In this document: in pieces, positions 12,236-24,145 of the stretch
Numbering within the stretch: the first letter of the stretch is position 1
Layout of the letters: every line of letters starts with the position of its first letter
Source of the DNA: Blastobasis lacticolella
Taxonomy: Eukaryota; Arthropoda; Insecta; Lepidoptera; Blastobasidae
Direction of reading: 5' to 3'
DNA: 64,000 nt
Assembly: GCA_905147135.1 (NCBI GenBank)
Contig: LR990052.1
Span: forward strand, 12,090,200-12,154,199
The notes under the pieces: model-generated
Told to the model about the DNA's origin: nothing
Seen by the model: only the letters and a program-made list of their open reading frames with translations
Databases searched by the model: none
Translations under genes and position numbers: made by a program

Positions 12236-13278
12236 GAAAATATAAGCATGAGTTCGCGACGAGGACTAACTAAAAAAACTTACTTTTGAACACACTAACA
12301 CGCAAACACTTTCAAACCACATTAGAAACACGAAATATCCATTTACGTACATGTAACTAAAAGTTCATCAGGTGCTAAACGTTTTAGTCATTGAACTTGG
12401 TTCTATTTTTGGCACACGTGTGCGTAAGGCATTACCGAATGCGACCCGGGTAGAGACGCACAACGACCGTTAGCCACAGACAAAACCAGCCCCGTACGCC
12501 GTCTGCCACCACCTCATTCGAAAATCTCCGCGGAGTAATGGTTGCTAATCAAATTACCAGCTACTTATTGTCTAGGTGTGAGCACGCCTCGTTTGTTGCC
12601 GTCCAAACAATTGTTATTCTCAACTCGGACCGTGATAAATTGATTTGGTGACAGTAGTCGCCGCTAAGCATACAAACGCCCCATAACAAAGTGGAGAAGA
12701 GGACTCGGTAAGGTCATTTTCTATTTCACACCATGAGTGTGCGTTGGTTTATTCTGCTTGTTTGACGCAGATGTAGCATACATAATTTATATTCACTGTA
12801 GTCAGTAATAAAAATAGCAGATGCCTAATATTAACTTAATCTCTGGCCACCATGTTCAGGGATAGACTGTGATACCACATTTTGCGTTACCTAGGGTCGA
12901 ATCCAAGTTAATATTAATGCGATAGCAAATCTGTCTGGCTGTTACGTTTTCACACCTAAACTGCTGAACAGATTTGGGTAACAATTGGAAAAGAAATAAA
13001 TAGCAACATGGGGAAGGATATAATATATCTAGTCACCGCGCCTAAATGGCGAGCCAATATTTAGACGCGATTTCTTCGCGGTAACAAGGCGGACGCGACG
13101 CTTGTGTACGCGATTTATAAGCGGCGACGTATAAACGGACCGTCGTAAAGGTTCGTTTGCGGTGTGCCTCCCTAGATAAAAAAAAGAAAAGCAGAAACCT
13201 ATTTTCGTTTACAATGATATCACATAAAAATGTCAAGTATCTGTTGCCCGTAAGAAGAAAAAGCAAGATGGAGCTTAC
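12236..13278. other. No gene seen; intron just downstream of exon 3
   Basis: The region from about 12400 to 12680 is GC-richer and repeat-free. I searched the minus strand for the second half of the VWC domain (a C-x3-C-P type motif after a good acceptor) and did not find it. The segment 13020-13160 shares words with 5595-5750. Confidence 0.45.
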
Positions 13279-13376
13279 CTTACATATGCAGCGGAAGCAG
13301 CTGCTCAGGTCATCGAGCCTGGCGACCTGCAAGCTCACCGGCTCGCCCTCGTTGATGCAGGCAGCGCGCTGCCCTT
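13279..13376 (-). CDS. cv-2: Exon 3: first half of a VWC module, crossveinless-2/BMPER-like
   Basis: On the minus strand an acceptor (TTTTGTCTGCAG) precedes 13376 and a strong donor (AAG then GTAAGC) follows 13279. The 98-nt exon starts with 2 nt that complete the codon left by the exon at 24146 (A+AA = Lys) and then gives 32 codons. Residues run G-Q-R-A-A-C-I-N-E-G-E, later S-C-F-R-C-I-C-K. The C-x-N-E-G-E start and the C-x2-C-x-C cluster about 20 residues later are the first half of a von Willebrand factor C domain. Family knowledge: crossveinless-2/BMPER proteins are secreted, carry five such VWC modules from close to the signal peptide and modulate BMP signalling at the cell surface; vertebrate BMPER has the same C-x-N-E-G-E at its first module. 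The second half of the domain must be in a downstream exon that I could not find in this window. Alternatives are another chordin- or kielin-type VWC protein. The exon is firmer than the name. Confidence 0.65.
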
Positions 13377-15080
13377 CTGCAGACAAAACATTTTTATATA
13401 TTTTAGGGGTGTTATTCGATTTCGATGGGATTTTCTTTATTTGATAGCCAGTTAATTCATTAAAATCGGTTCAGTAATTTAGAAAATGTTGAAGAATATG
13501 TATCCGCTTAGGTTGCAGATTTCCTGGACGACGGTAGCCGCTTTCCATTAGATGGACCGTCCGTATGCCTCCCTAAGGCAAAAAATAAACTTGGTCGTAG
13601 CCATTCGGGGGTTATCCCATGTTATCCCGTCGGTTAGCTTATCCTATTAATAAATGACTATATACAAAAATTTTGCGCGTACTCGAAACAACAGACTGAC
13701 GACACAAAGTACGTAAAGCGACATCGTGTCTATTTGGAGTGCGTAAGCTCGTGCGTACATTCATAATCTATGCCTGCATTTTCAGCCATGTCATACAAAT
13801 AATATTTAAGTGTGATGAAAATGTCGGCACAGTGTAATTTCGTTAAATGACTGTACCCTAGTAGGTACTTCCCTGTTTGTTGAGTCGAATTTAACACTAT
13901 TTCTTTATCTAAAATAAAAATAACAATGTACAAACAAATTCCGATCAACGCCTAACTAACCTAACCTAATCCAACTGGTTAGGTAATAAAAGTCTTTAAA
14001 AATAATTTACGCATGTATACGCAAATTTATTTTCGACGTTCCGTTTCAAAATACAAAAACAAGTAGGTAAAATTCAAACGATGTGTTGAATTACTATACC
14101 TAAATTTTTGGATAAGTTGACATAAACGGAAAATTCAAGAGTATTAAAATATTTGGATTGAAGTGTGGTGCTTCTCTAGTCGCGAGATATGTTATGAATT
14201 TACTACATTAACTGGAGTTACAGTCTCACTTGTGCCAAAAGCTATTCGTTCCTAATAAAAATGGTAGTCAATATATCACATTCAATACTTTGTCTAAATG
14301 TTACATGGTTGTGAATTATTACCGTATGTGGTTTAATGATAATGTACTTATGCATTGTATGAAATACTTAGTAATTAGTGTTGCTAATTTTTACAAGCTC
14401 GTATTTAACTTACACAGTTCGTATGTAAGTTGTCCGTCAAAATTTGCAAACAATTTTTCGACCATTTGTTGATATCCGATTGAGCTGAAATTTGATATAC
14501 GTATGTAACTTGGATGACAATGCATTAATATGATATCATGGAGCTGGTCTGAACATAGAGTCAGAAGGTTGTCATAGGAACTAAAGTACACAATAATTAT
14601 TTATTATGGGGTTATCCCCATCGTGTTTGAAATGGTGTTGATGAACAGGTACTATACCGCGCGATAAAAGCTTGTTATGAAAAAGTATTTTTCCCTAGAG
14701 AATTTATTCTGATTTGCTACCGTAAATATGAGATAGATACATGCGAAATGACATAGCGAATGTTGGCGTATCACTTCTCGGTTTGGTGAGCCGGTGACAG
14801 TCACGAATTAGGTCAGTGTTCTGGCCGACCAACTGCGATTCACGCATGCACTAAATCTGCCTTCGGACAGAGCCGTTTCTAGGGTTGTTTTAGATGTTAG
14901 TACGATCGTCACCTTTATAGATTTCGTGATACTATTGTTGCTTTCCTGATACGCTAATTCAAACTAGCGGCACGAATTAATAAGATTTGACAAGCAATTT
15001 TGATGGCATCCTGGGAAGGTTACCATTATGGGACCTCTACTTTTTATCACAGCACTTAAAAAATTGATCATCAATAAAAT
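13377..15080. other. Intron sequence with two repeat remnants
   Basis: 13510-13585 has a LINE 3' tail wording (GTAGCCGCTTTCCATTAGATGG, GTATGCCTCCCTAAGGCA). 14389-14590 is a repeat listed separately. The rest is AT-rich and featureless to me. Confidence 0.45.
14389..14590 (+). repeat. Transposon remnant (GAGCTGAAATTTGATATAC module)
   Basis: Contains CCGATTGAGCTGAAATTTG, TAACTTGGATGACAATGCA and a GGAGCTGGTCTGAACATAGA word in the order found in a common moth repeat. Related wording occurs inverted near 49340-49375 and degenerate at 44640-45200. Confidence 0.45.
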
Positions 15081-15300
15081 TCATCTTGGCGTAAATACCC
15101 CTCTCTGTGCTCTACCATAATCCAGGATTTGGCAAATCGGGAAATTACAGTAAAGCGACTGCCGTTTGACCTCCGTAACCCTGTTAACATTGGGATTGTT
15201 AGCACACTGTAAACACGGAATTGGATCACGGTATACACACATGCAGTCGTCTAAACGTGCAGGTTTCTTCGCGATGTTTTCCCTGACGGTTTTGCCGATT
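15081..15300 (-). mobile_element. SINE family A, copy b (decayed)
   Basis: Body words present in order: TCATCTTGGCG, TAATCCAGGATTTGGCA, GCGACTGCCGTTTGACCTCC, GATGTTTTCCCTGACGG. The tRNA head is missing and the sequence is diverged. SINE sense is minus. Confidence 0.65.
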
Positions 15301-15439
15301 ACGCCAGTCTTTGACACAACACCACCTAACCTAACCGAAATTAAACTGAAGAAAACCATTTACATCACCTAAACGCCCTCTTTTTGGCAATATCTCTCCG
15401 ACATCTTTAAAAATAATCGATTTGTACAAGCTTATAGTC

Positions 15440-15550
15440 TATATCCTTCGTGCTTAGCGCCCAAGTCCGAGCCAGCCCGGTCGTGCCAGGTGCGCCGGCG
15501 CAGGCCTTGCGGAGGAGGCTGCGGTTTGTGCAATGTGCGTGGGAAACCAC
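15440..15550. other. Short GC-rich block
   Basis: About 100 bases of GC-rich sequence between a SINE and AT-rich DNA. Splice-like words exist (TGCCAG/GTGCGC on plus; CAAACCGCAG on minus), but no exon with both ends is convincing. Confidence 0.2.
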
Positions 15551-15779
15551 CGCTCTACAAACAAACACTAGTACACTCCACCATTATTGTTGACGACAAC
15601 AGGTAAAGTGTATCGGCCAATTATATACGCACTGTAATTCGAGTTTCTGCGTGTTCTATTTAGTTTATTGTTTGTGGAGAAAATATATATGATGATTAAG
15701 TTTTGTTTACTATATTTACTATAATAATAATAATTTTATAAAGAAGAATTTATTCATATTTATATTATATTTTAGAAGA

Positions 15780-15990
15780 AATATTTGTAAGTTTGTATGT
15801 TGAAGGTAATCTCCGGTACTCAAAAACCGATTTTGAAAATTCTTTCGCTAATAGGAAGCTATATTATTACCGAGTGCCATAGGCAATTTTTATCCCGGAA
15901 AAATAATAGGATCCCACACACTAGTTCAATGTTTACATACAACAGAACTGCGCGCGGGTGATATCCGCGGGAAACGGCAATTTTTTAAAT
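15780..15990 (+). repeat. Dispersed repeat (CCGATTTTGA module), copy 2
   Basis: Same ordered words as 3965-4110, with the longer 3' part including TTTTTATCCCGGAA and ATATCCGCGGGAAACGG. Confidence 0.5.
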
Positions 15991-18570
15991 TTCAATTGAT
16001 AGAGTTTTGCTTAACGAATTAAAAAGTAAATTAGTATATCTTATTTATCTTTAAAAATACGGTAGATTTGAACATTTGGTTGGTCTTATAGGTATCGCCA
16101 TTTATAATAAATGCACGTAACTATGTTTTGCAAGAAATCTCTGAAAATCCTATATCGTTTTCAACTATTTATTAAATCCGCTTAAGTTTATAGACAATTT
16201 TATTGTCAGTTAACCGGTCAAAAATCTACTTAATAGCAAAGGTATAGCTGGTCCATGAATGACGTGCTTTTTATGAGTACTTAATGGAATTGCATTTGAC
16301 CTCAATCTCACCTGTTGGAAAGTGATGATTAGACGACAGATAAGATGTGCTTGTCCAGAAAACACCTTTTAACGTTGGCTTTAACAGTATAAATAATCAT
16401 GTTGGCGTTAATGTCCCGGTTGTGCCCGAGGGCCCGGTTCCGCCTTGATCATGATCCAGGGTTTGGAAGATCAGCTAAGGAAAACCTGACCAGTATGATC
16501 ATGGTTACCTGCAGTCGCTTTAATTTACAGGTTTCATCACGATGTTTTCCCGCACCGGAAGTGCATCGGTACATAACTCAAAAAAGAGTCATTGGTACAT
16601 GGCCGCAGTGGATGGGTTTGCATTAACAGTATACGTAGTTATAATAATGTAACTAAGGAAACCTATCTAATCTGAAGAGGTTGTTTTGATACCTCGCACG
16701 ATAAAGGAATGAGTCTAATCTTAGCTTGAGAAAAGAAAATGAAACATTGTATATTCGCCAATCTTCTAAAATTTTGCGTGGGTATAGGTAACGTAAAGCT
16801 ATGAAACAACGATTAAATCCATCATTACCTATATCGAATTTATTATAAAAGTGCGAAACTGATTTTCTGGCCTTTTCTTATCTATAAAAGCAACGGTGAA
16901 GGATACCCTATTACAGGCCACATAAACAACGCCGCCAGAACAAAAAGAAAATGTGCGAAAGTCTATCTTCAGGAAAACAGTCAGGGCCCATCATTCGAAC
17001 CACAAATCCACCCGAAATAAAAATACTCTACGCCCTATTAATAAAGAAGACGTAATTTCACATCTACGATTAGCCATACAAACTTCTATGGTAACATTAA
17101 CTCTCAACTTACACGTTACTTGTGAACAAGGCCCTTAGAGAATAGCCTCCCCTACCGATCGCCTCACGCTTCTCGTTTGCGCATACGCAAGCTTTGCAAA
17201 GCGTATAAGTTTCACTGTACGATGGCACGGGCGGCAGATTGGCCGTCTCACATTTACCTTGATTTAGTGGCGCGGATCCGCATTCTTATTACGTTGTGGT
17301 ATGTACGAGGCGCCACCGACGGCGGCGTCACCAGCGCGCGCGCACCTCGTCAATATTTGTGCGCCGGAGACAACCGGACCAAAACATTCTCGTGCTCTCC
17401 GGCCAACTTTATTTATCAAAACTGTACACCGATTACGCATAATTGATTCTCTTATTTGTATGTAGGAATTTATTTACATAAACATAAAAAATTATTTACT
17501 TCGTCTGATATTTGGTACCAACCATAAATCACTCGCTAAAATATGGCGACAAAACGTAATGGAGACACCATTAATAGCCAATAGAAGTATTCGTTATTGT
17601 TGTAGGGAACAAGTCGTAAGAATGTTTGGGTACGTTTCATTGTAGGTTTATCATCATAGCAACTGGCGGTTTTCAAGGTAAACGAATTTATAAATAACGC
17701 TGAATTTAAAATTAATACTCACGTTAGAACATTAATGGCCAAATGAAAAGTGGTACTATTAGAGTTATTGGACGGCCTTAGTATAGAACAGCTGTTTTTA
17801 AGCTTTGTAATGTAAATGTAGACAATTTTTTCAATGCCTTTGATGGTTTAGTTGCAAAATAAATAAAGAAAAACAAAAGATCGATAAAAAATACGACACG
17901 ATCTCTTCTGGGACTACCCCATAAATATAATGGTAACACGTTATCATTCGTTCATACCTTATCCATTAGAAAAATGACGTAAATCGAGAGATAAGCCATA
18001 TTATCATTATCACATATCAATGTCAATATATAATAAGGTATGAGAACGACGGCACTACGTCATCATTATACTTTTAGAGCATGACCTGTATCGCTACCAG
18101 ACTTTGTGTGTCTTTTATTGTGTCATTTGGAGATACGACAAGTATACTTAGTCATTGACCGAATCTCGAATAATATCTGAAATTTAGCTTCGCAATTTGA
18201 TACAAAATATTACTAAAACATATTTTTATATTAATAATTTATTATCTGTCTTAAAATAGCCACCATAGATAGGGCGCGTTGATTGGGAAATTCCATTCCA
18301 AGCAATCTCGCGGATTTCTCAAAAGCCGCTCCATTTAATGAAGAATTCACATGAACCCGGATTAAGTAGGTACTATTTGCGTGGTTTCACACGATCCAGA
18401 ACAAGCAAGTCACATTCAAATTTAATTAATACTGATCATTTTGTAGCTATTTGGTGATTCGAGCGCAGTACCGGATCTCTATATAAATCTAAATATTAAT
18501 TACTAATAAAGGGGTAAAGATGTTTATCAGTACGTCGGTGAGCGATGTAATTTGATACGTATGATATCAC
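15991..18570. other. Intron; GC-richer block at 17157-17430
   Basis: Apart from the SINE at 16399-16605 I see only AT-rich intron sequence. 17157-17430 is GC-richer with no transposon wording; its 89-codon open frame has no domain and no paired splice sites. Candidate conserved non-coding DNA. Confidence 0.4.
16399..16605 (-). mobile_element. SINE family A, copy c (internally deleted)
   Basis: Starts TTGGCGTTAATGTCCCGGTT, then GATCCAGGGTTTGGAAGATC, GTTTCATCACGATGTTTTCC and AGAGTCATTGGTACATGG. The middle is deleted relative to other copies and the tRNA head is absent. SINE sense is minus. Confidence 0.7.
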
Positions 18571-18870
18571 AAACTTTCCTGAGGGATTTTCTGAAAAGAT
18601 AGATAGATAAACATAATAAAGTAGATTTGTTAAAATCAGTGAGACATTTCAGCAAAAGCGGCCTTATATAAGTTTCTACTAGTACGAGAAATAATCGACT
18701 TATTCCTTTTCAACCTGTTCGATTTCTCTTCTACATTTCTGTAAAAGCTGCCTGGAAAATATCGCTTGTAGCGATAAGGCCGCCTTTGCTGATATGTCTC
18801 ACTGATTTTAACAAATCTACTTTTTTATGTTTATCTATCTATCTTCTCAGAAAATCCCTCAGGAAAGTTT
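18571..18870. repeat. 97-bp near-perfect inverted repeat with 106-bp spacer
   Basis: Arms at 18571-18667 and 18774-18870 are reverse complements with 4 mismatches in 97 positions by hand count. The right arm adjoins wording typical of a LINE 3' UTR (CGCTTGTAGCGATAAGGCCGCC). The structure may be two copies of a LINE tail inserted head to head, or a foldback element. No flanking duplication was obvious. The transcript would fold into a long hairpin. Confidence 0.85.
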
Positions 18871-20666
18871 AGATTTTCCCAAAGTCAGTGCGATTGGTCG
18901 CCCGTAAGCTCCTCTACGTTTATTCATTTGTAGCAATAATTCCAGATTCACGCAACAAGCGGAGCAATGTGGTACCTACCTACCCTTTGGGAAGAAGGCA
19001 TGACGCTATGAAGGTATGTATGTACGTACAGTCAACTGCAAAGAGAACTGACCACGTTACATTTAATGTATGCTAGGGGGTTTCATTTACTTGCTGCTGA
19101 CTGTACGAACGAACAGATACGAACTATGATGATGATCGTTCGCCTAATTGCACACCCTGCCAAAGGAATTTCCTAGGGATAAGTGGTCCTAATTGGTCTT
19201 TGACAAGGGACAGCTACGATTCTTTCTACACTTATTCGACATCTCGATTATTTACACGATTATTCGACATCAAATATATAACCTTCCTATATCCATCGAC
19301 AACAGAATTTGACAATACTATGGACACATAACAAGAGAAACGCATCAAATAGCCCCCAATTACCTAATGATAAACCCTGATCGTGATGATACCATCCCTG
19401 TTTCAAGTTATCATAATTGAAACAACACAAATTTAAAGGCTCAAGAGGATACCCACAAGTAATAGAGCAGCCCGACCAATAAATTGCTAACAGGTGTCGC
19501 GAGGTAATCGCGCCCGGCCAATATTCCATTACCGGCAAATGATATTATTCCAGCGAGTGACAAGAAATTATGTAAATCTCCAATGTATACGGTACTTTAA
19601 ACACTTTACACGCAGTTTAATTGTGGCCTTCCAGTGTATTAGAGGCAAACGTGGAGTAAAGTATCAAGTTGTTGCGAGCCGCGTTTATCGGTCATTTCGC
19701 TAATGGCGCTGGTGGATGGGGATAATTTTTAGAAAGTTGCCGTGTCCGTTCCTAGCCTAGGGTACTAGTATTATACCTATATTATCTTTGCCTAGGGATA
19801 AAATGGCTTCCACCGGCCCGCGTGGCCACTCGCGAACGAGAACCGTCTTAATGGTCCCTAATTACTTCCATGTTAAAAATCTCAATGACAGGATCGACTA
19901 AGTTTGTACTCTACATGCAACATTTGCGTAATGTGGGTAGGTAATATTTACATAGATTAAATTCGTGCTTTAATTTTTTTATTGTTAGCAACACCAGCTT
20001 TAGCTTTAGGTTTTTCCAACAATTATTGGAATAAATCTATAACTTACCGAAATAGTAATATTTTCTTGCTGACCAAATAATTTAGTTCAGTTAAATTACA
20101 TCATTTTAAGACTGGCCGTATACTTGTTTATTTCGAACATTTGAATCATCTGTTTGTACAAACATTCAAACCTTTCCTCTTCTATTATTAAGTGGGTAGG
20201 TAAAGATAAATGTATTCATGGCCATCACGTCCTGATGAACATAATCATCAGCATTTATCACCAACCCTCTTCCCCCGCCAATACCTCCCAAAAATCTTCG
20301 TATGAGAAAGGAAATATCACAATACTGACATTTGGATTCCAATCTGAATTTACGAACTATTTCGACTAGAAACAAATTTACGATGACCGTTTCCCAACAA
20401 ACACAAACGGACGAGATGTCATAATCACTGTATTATGTTAATGACAAAAATAAAATAAAACATAACATTCCATGCGGCTACTATAATACGCAAATCATGT
20501 ATTTGGGTCTTCGATGTTGGTTCTATTGATTGTGTGAGACGAAACTTTCAAGAATACGACTTTTTGTAACGGCCACAACTATAGTGATCTTGTTTCTCGC
20601 ATATTTGGTCAGAAAACAAACATGTTTATATTAGGATTCTAGCAGGGAACGTATGCTAATATGTAT
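18871..20666. other. No gene seen; one small palindromic element
   Basis: Contains the 83-bp palindromic element at 19025-19107. Otherwise AT-rich sequence without an exon I can support. Confidence 0.45.
19025..19107. mobile_element. Short palindromic MITE-like element
   Basis: Ends are CGTACAGTCAACTGCAAAG and, as complement of the right end, CGTACAGTCAGCAGCAAG, giving imperfect inverted termini of about 30 bp in an 83-bp unit. Elements with a TACAGTCA terminus are frequent in moths; class unknown. Confidence 0.45.
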
Positions 20667-20960
20667 TATCATGGCGTTAAAGTCCCGGTTATGCTCTCGC
20701 GTACGAGGGCCCGGGATCCGCCTTGACCATGATCCAGGATATGGCAGATTAGATAATTACAGCGGAGCGATAGCCATCTGATCTGCGTGACCCTGCTACC
20801 AGGGGAACCTGATTCATCACTATGTTTTCCCTCACCGTCAGAGAATCGGTTAGTGTTAGCTTAAGTACATAACTCAGAAAAGAGTCATTAGTACATGAGA
20901 TTCGAACCCGGTACCTCTCGAATACGAGTCAGATACCTAAACCACAAGGCCACCGACGCC
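20667..20960 (-). mobile_element. SINE family A, near full-length copy d
   Basis: On the minus strand it begins with a tRNA-like head: A-box region GGTGGCCTTGTGGTTTAGGT and B-box GGTTCGAATCTC, then the common body (GAAAACATAGTGATGAATC, GGTCACGCAGATCAGATGGC) and the 3' end with GACTTTAACGCC. This is the most complete copy and defines the family: about 300 bp, Pol III-type head, no coding capacity. Confidence 0.85.
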
Positions 20961-21354
20961 CCACCGAATTTCTAAATAAAAATACGCCTCCCTATGAATG
21001 GAGCACATTTGTATGCTCTATTCAATCGTCAAATGCGTATTTCAGACCAACTCCACGATTCAGGGCTAGCGGGTACTCGTACATGACGTCTAATGAGCTT
21101 TGTTTTATACCGTCGTAAATAAATATGCCTTTGATGCATGACAATGACAAGTTCAGCAGTTAATTTGACATTGAATAATAACGCGGCGGTAAACACAATC
21201 ATAGAGCTGGGAGCGTATTCTGAGATGATACTTCTGTACCTGTAGGTACGTATCTCTAATATAAGGTAAGTCGGGGCGTAACGCTAGTATGACAATACTT
21301 GCTAACCATAATCTTATGAAAAGGTGCTTACACAATTAAATCAAATAATTAAAA

Positions 21355-21507
21355 TTATGGGAGGCCTCCCACAAGGTGGACCGACGACCTAGTAAGGATT
21401 GCAGGTGCGAGCTGGATGAGGAAAGCACAGGACCGGCCTTTGTGGAGATCTCTGGGGGAGGCCTATGCCCAGCAGTGGGCGTATTCTGGCTGATATGATG
21501 ATGATGA
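21355..21507 (+). mobile_element. RTE-type LINE 3' coding end with (GAT)n tail
   Basis: A frame at about 21362-21493 reads PPTRWTDDLVRIAG, then SWMRKAQDRPLWRSLGEAYA, QQWAYSG and a stop, the carboxy end shared by RTE-clade reverse transcriptases, followed directly by ATGATGATGATG. No stop interrupts this short stretch, but the element is 5'-truncated, with no polymerase domain left. Confidence 0.85.
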
Positions 21508-21650
21508 ATTCAAATTATCCATATGTGTTCTGTATGTATCTCGTATGTCAAATTCTTTATCCGTAGGTATAGTAGTATTATCAGCTGGTAGGACTCTGTC
21601 AACTCCGCCTCGGTAAGTACCACTATTTTACATATTTTTATCCTTCAAAC

Positions 21651-21867
21651 CTTACCTGACCACCGCGACCCTGCTACAAGGGGAACCTAACCAGATTGGA
21701 TCATAGTTACACATTCAGTCCCTAAATATGCAGGTTTCATTACGATGTTTTGAGCATCGGTTAGTGTTCAACTAATGTACATAACTCACAAAAGAGTCTT
21801 CTTGGAATTCGAACCTGGTACCTCTCGCTTACGAGTAGGATACCTTAACCACTGGGCTACCGACGTT
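21651..21867 (-). mobile_element. SINE family A, copy e
   Basis: Holds the body (GGGAACCTAACCAGATTGGA, GTTTCATTACGATGTTTTGA) and a recognisable tRNA head complement (GGTACCTCTCGCTTACGAGT, TTAACCACTGGGCTACCGAC). The 3' end of the SINE is missing. It lies within 0.7 kb of copy d and 0.8 kb of copy f. Confidence 0.75.
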
Positions 21868-22309
21868 CTGTACGTGACTGTATATTATTGGTAGGTAATA
21901 TTAGCCAATATTAACTTATCCATGATTAAATAGGCTTAAGGTGGACAAATAAATCACAGCGCAGTCATTTGTAAAGCGCAGGCGCATGCAAATAACGGTA
22001 TGTGGAGAGATGCGCACGAGGTGATCTATGTGGGAACCGTCTCGCACGGCTTCGCGACTGCAGAACGTTGCCTTGTAAGAGACAAGTATTGTATTTCTTA
22101 GCACAAGTGTATGGAGGACTTTGTACATAATTTGCGGACATTGTAAAACGGCATAAATAACTTTTTGGTCATTTACTTAGACGCAAACTGTATTGATTTG
22201 ATAGATTTTTCTTTCTTTGTTTAGTGAGTCGCGTTGTCTGCGAGTGTTTCCTAAACAGTATAATGATGAACAAAATATTAAATCAGATTTTACCTACGTA
22301 CCTACTGAA

Positions 22310-22505
22310 AACCAGCGTTGTGGTTCGCGGCAAGCGGCCATAACATTATGCTGAGGAGGGCCCATTTACGCTGGATGCCCACGAAAAATGCCACTGGGAA
22401 CCCTATAATTGTCTCCGTGTTTTATGTACTTTTTTTTGTGTTAAATGTAAATTATCATGTCGTGGCGTCCTTTGTAATAAATATTGTCTTTCTTTCTTTC
22501 TACGT
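22310..22505 (+). mobile_element. LINE 3' UTR fragment
   Basis: GGATGCCCACGAAAAATGCC, TTTGTAATAAATATTGTC and a TTTCTTTCTTTC tail are 3'-end wording of a moth non-LTR element. No protein remains. Confidence 0.45.
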
Positions 22506-22539
22506 GTAAGTACTGCTCTAAAATCAAGAGGACACTTTC

Positions 22540-22620
22540 AAGGCTAGAGTGAATAGACAATTTCCTGGCATATGCCACGTCAAACAATAGTCAGATGCCG
22601 CTGTAAACTTTAAAATCCTT
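22540..22620 (+). repeat. Short repeat shared with 25590-25700
   Basis: AAGGCTAGAGTGAATAGACA ... CAGATGCCG matches AAGGCAAGAGTGAATAGGCT ... CAGTCAAATGCC at 25600-25690. Probably a LINE 3' tail. Confidence 0.4.
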
Positions 22621-22643
22621 GCCTTAATACCCTAAAAAAAGTA

Positions 22644-22872
22644 TCATCTTGGCATTAATGTCCCGGTTATGCTCTCGCGGACGAGGGCCCGGGGTCCGCC
22701 TTGACCATGATCCAGGATTTTGCAGATCAGGTAATTACAGTGGAGCGACTGCCATCTGACCTCCGTAACCCTGCTACCAGGGGAGCCTGATCAGATTGGA
22801 TCATGGTTACACATTCAGTCGCCTGAATATGTAGGTTTCATCGCGATGTTTTGCCTCACCGTAAGAGCATCA
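22644..22872 (-). mobile_element. SINE family A, copy f (no head)
   Basis: Very well preserved body from TCATCTTGGCATTAATGTCC to CTCACCGTAAGAGCATCA. It is truncated at the 5' (tRNA) side, the usual outcome of incomplete reverse transcription. SINE sense is minus. Confidence 0.8.
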
Positions 22873-24145
22873 ATATTGTTACTAGATGCCAATAATATTT
22901 ACTATCCTCTGAGAAGATAATCTTGTACGATCGACGTAAGTTTATTTCTCTTACGTGTGTAAAATGCACTAACAATAACGAATGCGAATTCCTTCAAATA
23001 TACATGTATGGCAGTTAATAACTAGTGGCTATTGTTTTTCATGATTGTGGCATTGTTATGCATGAGATATGCATATTTAATGTAAAATTCTCCCATTCTT
23101 CAAATATAATTAGTACTACATATCGGTGACGTAACTCCCTCGTGGAATCGAAGAATTATGATTATTCGCCGGTTTTCAAGATTTACATTTTCCTCGAGAT
23201 AAATATGCATATACTAAAGGACCATTCGTGACGTCTATACTTATACTTCTCAGAACCATTATTGGCGCAAAATACAGCTGGTACGTTAAGTAATTCTCGA
23301 GTTGTCGTACCTCGTATTAATGGTAAAGGGTATATTCTTCTAGAAGAGTATTCCGCGAAATACTCTGACGTTATTTGCTCACTTCATAGTCTTCTAAAGT
23401 ACGCAATAGAAAATTAATGCGTCCAAAAATAAACTGATAGAAAAAGACATCAACGCGTCCGCTACCGCACCAAAAGTTAAACAGTCTGTCATAGCGATAA
23501 GTTATTGGAGCCGGCTACCGGTTATTCAGCTAGAAATTAAAGTTCTACGCTCTCCAATGAGCTTCCGCGAGCACTGTGGTGAAATAAATCAATGGGTTTC
23601 ATTTGAATATCAGTTGCCGCTCTCTCTGCTAACGACGCTCGGAGCGACTCACGGACGCCGCGGCCGCCCGCGCCGGTGTTCAAGCGGTTGCTGTTTTTAT
23701 TGTAAGTTTGTAAGCTTTGTTTGCAACTTTTGAACTAAGACTAGCAGGCGCTGTGTGTATTTTCCGAAGTTATATATTTATTGTATGTAATAGCTCACTT
23801 AATCAGGTCAGAGCCCATGCAGACGTACTCGATTTCTGCACGATTTGCCCCAAATATTCATGCAATTTTGGTTTCGAAAGCTTATTTTATTATTTGTAAA
23901 CAAACGCGCAGCGCCCGCATAGTCCCCGCACAGTAATCGGCCGAAGATGGAGCATGCCTCATTCAGGATACGTGTTCCATATCTTAACCGAACATATTAT
24001 AAATGATAAACAAATCGGTTTAGTAATTGGAAGATCCATGACGCAAGGATGAAACGTCCGCCCGCGTCGCGTTTCCCGCGGAAAGGTGCTGACGGAATTA
24101 GGTAATGCAGCTCCATACACACCCCTGATTAAACTGAATACTTAC
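22873..24145. other. Intron sequence next to exon 2
   Basis: AT-rich, with short CpG-rich patches at 23640-23685 and 24055-24100. I see no second exon. The patches may be regulatory. Confidence 0.4.
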
